A DNA stretch of 64,000 nucleotides, from the NCBI RefSeq assembly GCF_900185725.1, contig NZ_FYAU01000032.1:62001-126000 (forward strand), given 5' to 3'. Every line of letters begins with the position of its first letter. Within the stretch, counting starts at the first letter, position 1. Of this stretch, positions 59,794 to 64,000 are shown piece after piece. The position numbers and the translations under genes are program-made. Source of the DNA: Stappia sp. TSB10P1A. Lineage in GTDB: Bacteria > Pseudomonadota > Alphaproteobacteria > Rhizobiales > Stappiaceae. Below the pieces are notes generated by a model. The model was not told the origin of the DNA, searched no databases, and saw nothing but the letters and a program-made list of their open reading frames with translations.

Positions 59794-62700
59794 TCACGTT
59801 GTGACCGCTTCGGCAGTTTCTTGCTTCGTTTTCCGCCCAGCAAATCGCATGATGAGCGTGAAGAAGACAGGCACGAAGAGCACGGCAAGGACCGTGGCCG
59901 AGATCATGCCGCCGAAGAGGCCCGTCCCCAGCGCGTTCTGCATCTCGAAACTCGGCCCCTTGGCGATGACCAGGGGCACGATGCCGAGCGTGAAGGCAAG
60001 CGAGGTCATCACGATCGGCCGCAGGCGGAGGCGCGATGCCGCTATGGCCGCCTCCCCGAGGCTCCTGCCCTCCGCGTGCAGCTTTCGCGCGAACTCCACG
60101 ATCAGCACCGCGTTCTTCGCCGACAGGCCGATCAACGTGATGAGGCCGACCTTGAAAAACACGTCGTTTTCCATGCCGCGCAGGTGCATCGCGATGACCG
60201 CTCCGAGAATGCCCAGCGGCACGACCAGCATGACGGACAGCGGAATGGCCCAGCTTTCGTAGAGCGCTGCCAGAACCAGGAACACCACCAGGAAGGAGAA
60301 GGCGACGAGGATCGGCGCCTGCGCCCCGGCCTGGCGTTCCTGGAACGACTGCCCGGTCCATTCCACGCCATACCCACCCTGCAACTTCGATGCGAGGCGC
60401 TCGATCTCGGTCATCGCAGCACCACTCGACACGCCCGAGGCGGCATCGCCGGAGATGCTCAGCGAGGGATAACCGTTGTATCGGTTAAGCTGGAGAGGGC
60501 TGACCGACCACTCCGGCGTGATAACTTCAGCCAGCGGAACCATCCCGCCCTTGTCGTTGCGCACGTGAAGCTTGAGGACGTCTTCGACCTGCATGCGGTC
60601 CTTGGCTTCGGCCTGTATGATGACCTGCTGAAGCCGGCCCGCACGCGGGAAATCGTTGATGTAGGTCGAGCCCATCGCGGCGGCAAGCGTATCGCTGATC
60701 ATCGAGAAGTTGACGCCGAGCGCCCCGGCCTTCGCGCGGTCGATGTTGAGGCGGACGCTCGGACCGCTCGGCAATCCGTCGACCCGGACGTTCTGCAGGA
60801 GCTTGCTGCCTCCCGCCAGCTTGATGAGGTCGTCGGCAACTTTCTGCAGCGCCTCCGCCCCGTTGCCGCTGCGATCGACAAGGCGCATCGCGAAGCCGGA
60901 CGTCGTGCCGAGTTCCTCGATGGTGGGCGGCTTCATCACGAGGATTTCGCCTTCTGTCGTTTCCTGCATCGCCGCGCTGGCAGCCGCCACTTCTGCGTCG
61001 GTGCTGCCCGTCCGTTCGCTCCAGTCGCGCAGCGTCGTGAACGACATGGCGGTATTTGGTCCAGATCCGGAGAAGCTGAAGCCCATGACGGAGAGGTTGT
61101 TCGCAATATCGGGACGCGTCGCGACATGGCGGTCGAAGCCTTCCACGATCGCCTTGGTGCGCTCGGCCGTCGCGTCGGCCGGGAGCGTGTAGGACGTCAT
61201 GAATGCGCCCTGGTCTTCGTCGGGCACGAAGGCGGTCGGCAACGAACTGTAGCCGAAGGCCAGCGCGCCTACGATCGCGGCGTAGACCAGCATCACGCGC
61301 ATACCGCGTTTCACCAGTGCTCCGACCCAGGCAGTGTAGCGGCCCGTCAGCCGCTCGAAACCGCGGTTGAACCACGCGAAGAAACCCTTGCGCTCGTGAT
61401 GAGGCGCGACCGGCTTCAGGATCGTGGCGCAGAGCGCAGGTGTCAGGCTGAGAGCGAGGAAGGCGGAGAAGAGGATCGAGACCGCCAGCGAGACTGTGAA
61501 CTGGCGGTAGATCGCGCCGACAGAGCCCGTCGCCAGGCCCATCGGCAGGAACACCGCGGTCAGCACCAGCGTGATGCCGATGACGGCGCCCGCGATCTCG
61601 CGCAGGGCGCGACGCGTGGCATCCCGCGGCGAAAGGCCCTCGGTCGCCATCAGCCGCTCGACGTTCTCCACCACGACGATCGCGTCGTCGACGATGATGC
61701 CGATGGCCAGCACCATGCCGAACATCGTCAGCGCGTTGATCGAATAGCCGATCATCCACATCACCGCGAAGGTGCCGAGCAGCGCGATCGGCGCGACGAT
61801 CGCCGGGATCAGCGTGTAGCGGATATTCTGGAGGAAAAGCAGCATGATGAGGAACACCAGCACCATTGCTTCAACCAGGGTCTGGACGACCTTGGTAATC
61901 GAGATCTTCACGAAGGGGGCAGTGTCGTAGGAGACTGCGTAGGCGACGCCGGACGGCATCGAGGGTGCCAGTTCGGCCAGCCGTGCGCGGACGTTCTCGG
62001 ACGTGCTGACCGCATTGGCGCCGGGCGCGAGCTGGATCGCCGCCGCCGTCGCCTGCTTGCCGCCGTCGAAGATCGAGAAGCCGGAGGACTGGGCTCCGAC
62101 CTCGATGCGGGCGACGTCGCCGAGCGTCAACTTCGATCCGTCAGGATTCGACCGCAGCACCACCGCTGCGAACTGCTCCGGCGTCTCGAGCTGTCCGCTG
62201 ACGCTGAGCGGCACGCTGATCGTCTGGCCGGGGACACTCGGCTCCTCTCCGAGCCTGCCCGGAGCCACCTGGATGTTCTGCGTCTGGATCGCCTGGATGA
62301 TCTCGGCCATCGACAGCGAGTAGGATGTGAGCAGAGCGGGATCCACCCAGACACGCATCGCGGCCTCCGAGCCGAACGACTGCACGCGGCCGACGCCTGG
62401 TACTCGCTTCAGCTCCGGCGAAAGCTCGCGGGCGAGATAGTCGTCGAGCACCAGAGGATCGACCGCACCGTCGGCCGACCGCAGCGAGACGATCATGAGA
62501 AAACCCGAAGATGCGGCCTCAACCGACAGTCCAGCTCGCCGGACCTGCTCAGGCAGGCGGGGCTCGACCGACTTCAGACGGTTCTGCACGTCGACCTGAG
62601 CAAGCTCGGGGTCGGTCCCCGGCTTGAAGGTCACCGTGATGGAGGCGTTGCCGGAAGCGTCTGCCGAGGATTCGAAATAGAGGACGTTCTTGACAGCCGA

Positions 62701-62907
62701 CAGCTCGCGCTCGATCGGCGCCGTCACGCTGTCGGTGACGGTCTGGGCGCTCGCGCCGACATAGCTCGCATTGATGCTGACGCTGGGCGGCGCGATCACG
62801 GGAAAGCGCGAGACAGGCAGTTGCGGGATCGCGACGATGCCGGCGATCGTGATGAAGATGGCAATGACCCAGGCGAAGACGGGGCGGTCGATGAAGAATT
62901 GGGGCAT
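59794..62907 (-). CDS. RND multidrug efflux pump (AcrB/MexB type)
   Basis: A complete 1037-residue HAE1-type pump. It has the start [24 protein letters not shown], two large periplasmic loops and twelve helices. The proton-relay Asp pair is in [18 protein letters not shown], and the C-terminal half has [14 protein letters not shown]. Its substrates are likely hydrophobic drugs, dyes or solvents. It is 9 bp after the adaptor gene. No outer-membrane factor gene is in the window. Confidence 0.96.
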   Translation of the reverse strand: MPQFFIDRPVFAWVIAIFITIAGIVAIPQLPVSRFPVIAPPSVSINASYVGASAQTVTDSVTAPIERELSAVKNVLYFESSADASGNASITVTFKPGTDPELAQVDVQNRLKSVEPRLPEQVRRAGLSVEAASSGFLMIVSLRSADGAVDPLVLDDYLARELSPELKRVPGVGRVQSFGSEAAMRVWVDPALLTSYSLSMAEIIQAIQTQNIQVAPGRLGEEPSVPGQTISVPLSVSGQLETPEQFAAVVLRSNPDGSKLTLGDVARIEVGAQSSGFSIFDGGKQATAAAIQLAPGANAVSTSENVRARLAELAPSMPSGVAYAVSYDTAPFVKISITKVVQTLVEAMVLVFLIMLLFLQNIRYTLIPAIVAPIALLGTFAVMWMIGYSINALTMFGMVLAIGIIVDDAIVVVENVERLMATEGLSPRDATRRALREIAGAVIGITLVLTAVFLPMGLATGSVGAIYRQFTVSLAVSILFSAFLALSLTPALCATILKPVAPHHERKGFFAWFNRGFERLTGRYTAWVGALVKRGMRVMLVYAAIVGALAFGYSSLPTAFVPDEDQGAFMTSYTLPADATAERTKAIVEGFDRHVATRPDIANNLSVMGFSFSGSGPNTAMSFTTLRDWSERTGSTDAEVAAASAAMQETTEGEILVMKPPTIEELGTTSGFAMRLVDRSGNGAEALQKVADDLIKLAGGSKLLQNVRVDGLPSGPSVRLNIDRAKAGALGVNFSMISDTLAAAMGSTYINDFPRAGRLQQVIIQAEAKDRMQVEDVLKLHVRNDKGGMVPLAEVITPEWSVSPLQLNRYNGYPSLSISGDAASGVSSGAAMTEIERLASKLQGGYGVEWTGQSFQERQAGAQAPILVAFSFLVVFLVLAALYESWAIPLSVMLVVPLGILGAVIAMHLRGMENDVFFKVGLITLIGLSAKNAVLIVEFARKLHAEGRSLGEAAIAASRLRLRPIVMTSLAFTLGIVPLVIAKGPSFEMQNALGTGLFGGMISATVLAVLFVPVFFTLIMRFAGRKTKQETAEAVTT

Positions 62908-62916
62908 GGGGCGTCC

Positions 62917-64000
62917 CTACTGTGTGTCCGTCCGGACGGCAGGCTGGTGCGCCACCGTCTGGAGCTTCATTCCGTCGGTCGCGCGATCCTGGCCCCGGAC
63001 CACGACCTCGTCGCCGGCGCTGATGCCTGACAGGATCACGTACTGCCGGTCGACCAGCGGACCCAGTTCGACATTGCGGCGCCGTGCCGACTTGTCGGCT
63101 CCGACGACCGTCAACTGCGGCCGGCCGGAGCTGTCACGCACGATGGCTTCCTGCGGCACCGTCAGGGCGTTGGGATGGACTGAGCGAGGGAGTCTTGCGC
63201 GAAGGTACATGCCGGGCAGCAGTTGATCATAAGGGTTCGGCACCTCGACGCGGATCGTAATGCTGCCCGTTCCCGGATCGACAGCGCTGTCGGAGAAACG
63301 GATGGTGCCTTGATACTCGTAGGGCTTGCCCGTGATGGTGAGAATGTCGACCGGCAGCCCGCCCGCCTCGTCTGCCTGTCCGTTCGCAAGCGCCTCTTCG
63401 AGTGCCTCACGGCGCATCGACGGCTGGTGGACATCCAGGAAGAGGTGATCCAACTGCTGGACGACGGCCATTGGGTTGGTAGCGCCCGCCGTAGCGAGTC
63501 CGCCTTCGGTGATGAGTGCTTGCCCCACCCGCCCGGCGATCGGGCTGGTCACGGTGGCATGGGCCAGTTCGAGCAGGCGACGCGTCAGGTTTGCCCGCGC
63601 CTCTGCCACGCTCGCACGCGCCTGTGCCAGCGCCGCCTTCGCGTCTCCCAGGGCGGCGGCGGTTGCGGTCCGGCTTTCGGCCAAGGCCTTGATACGATCA
63701 TGCTTGAGGGAGGCGTTGAGCTCGTCAGCTTCAGCGCGCGCCAGCACCGCCGAAGCGGCTTCCACATCGGCAGCGAATGGCGCGGGATCGATCTCGAACA
63801 GAGGCTGGTGGGCAGAGACCTCGGAGCCCTCCTTGAAAAGCACCTTGCGGACGATCCCGCTGACCTGTGGCCGTATCTCCGCGGTGCGCCGCGCGGACAC
63901 GCGTCCCGGCAACTCCTCGTAGACGACGACGCGACGGGGCTGGACGGTCAAGGTCGCCACGCGTGCGACCGCCGGTTCAGCCTGTTCCCGCGCACTTGCA
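62917..64000 (-). CDS. RND periplasmic adaptor (MexA type), 5' end outside window
   Basis: Partial membrane-fusion protein, at least 360 residues. YEELPGRVSARRTAEIRPQVSGIVRKVLFKEGSEVSAHQPLFEIDP is the lipoyl/barrel-sandwich start; an Ala-rich coiled-coil hairpin follows (about 85-150), then a beta-barrel with FLDVHQPSMRREAL and the MPD segment LLPGMYLRARL. The frame is open to base 64000, so the signal peptide or lipobox lies beyond the right edge. It couples the pump at 59794-62907 to an outer-membrane channel. Confidence 0.94.
   Translation of the reverse strand, partial: ASAREQAEPAVARVATLTVQPRRVVVYEELPGRVSARRTAEIRPQVSGIVRKVLFKEGSEVSAHQPLFEIDPAPFAADVEAASAVLARAEADELNASLKHDRIKALAESRTATAAALGDAKAALAQARASVAEARANLTRRLLELAHATVTSPIAGRVGQALITEGGLATAGATNPMAVVQQLDHLFLDVHQPSMRREALEEALANGQADEAGGLPVDILTITGKPYEYQGTIRFSDSAVDPGTGSITIRVEVPNPYDQLLPGMYLRARLPRSVHPNALTVPQEAIVRDSSGRPQLTVVGADKSARRRNVELGPLVDRQYVILSGISAGDEVVVRGQDRATDGMKLQTVAHQPAVRTDTQ

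Noticed and set aside
59677-63030. A 1117-codon open frame on the plus strand opposite the RND pump and adaptor genes
   Set aside because: The RND pump on the minus strand is fully conserved. The plus-strand frame is Arg/Asp/His-rich without motifs and is a shadow produced by GC-rich third positions.
1-64000. CRISPR arrays, rRNA operons and complete tRNA genes
   Set aside because: No regularly spaced direct repeats, no conserved rRNA stretches and no complete cloverleaf with a GTTCRANNC T-arm were recognised by eye on either strand.

Overview
The window looks like a chromosomal segment from a high-GC alphaproteobacterium, most likely a member of the Hyphomicrobiales (Rhizobiales). The reasons are GC-rich genes with strong GC3 bias (long antisense shadow ORFs everywhere), a yfgM-bamB-der block, an aquaglyceroporin-type arsenic operon of rhizobial style, and many periplasmic-binding-protein transport and catabolic operons. 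The genus cannot be fixed from the sequence alone. No tRNA, rRNA or CRISPR array was found.

Layout. 0-14.5 kb is mostly core and signalling: rhodanese, a soluble double-PAS chemoreceptor, a class III nucleotide cyclase, the yfgM-like/bamB/der block, NnrU, PilZ, a DMT exporter, a nitroreductase with a divergent LysR regulator, and an MFS transporter. 14.6-17.4 kb is an arsenic module (arsR, arsC, aquaglyceroporin, probably the MFS gene) with a divergent small protein/methyltransferase pair. 17.6-19.9 kb is a sharply AT-rich insert: one unrecognised membrane/pentapeptide-like gene bracketed by inverted repeats of about 130 bp. 20.1-22.6 kb is a copper-type cluster (DUF2946-like, PCuAC chaperone, PepSY membrane protein). 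22.7-24.3 kb holds a nucleoside-recognition membrane protein and a divergent Lrp/AsnC regulator.

24.4-36.3 kb is a regulon for uptake and oxidation of an amino or imino acid. A minus-strand operon encodes an ABC permease, a DapA-family lyase, a 969-residue enzyme that fuses all three parts of an HcnABC/opine-dehydrogenase-like flavoprotein, an ABC ATPase and a DUF3830 protein. Two head-to-head GntR regulators follow, then a phosphotriesterase-family hydrolase divergent from the Tat-exported binding protein, an aspartate-dehydrogenase-like gene and an atypical M20 protein. A shared motif around GGTATACC lies in front of both transcription units. 36.4-43.4 kb carries a second version of the same chemistry: a TRAP transporter, separate DAO, 2Fe-2S and pyridine-nucleotide-type subunits, a RidA protein and a divergent LysR regulator.

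43.6-46.6 kb is a cation/proton antiporter with an HTH protein, divergent from a universal stress protein with an FNR/FixK-like box. 46.6-57.6 kb is a coherent catabolic cluster for an unidentified nitrogen compound: a branched-chain-type ABC transporter, two isochorismatase-fold hydrolases, an N-formylglutamate amidohydrolase-like protein, a class III aminotransferase and RidA, divergent from an RpiR regulator and a glutamine-synthetase-like ligase. 57.7-59.2 kb is a decay zone with an IS3-family transposase remnant and a methyltransferase C-terminal fragment around an intact dienelactone-hydrolase-like gene. The window ends in a GNAT gene and an RND efflux pump whose adaptor gene runs off the right edge.
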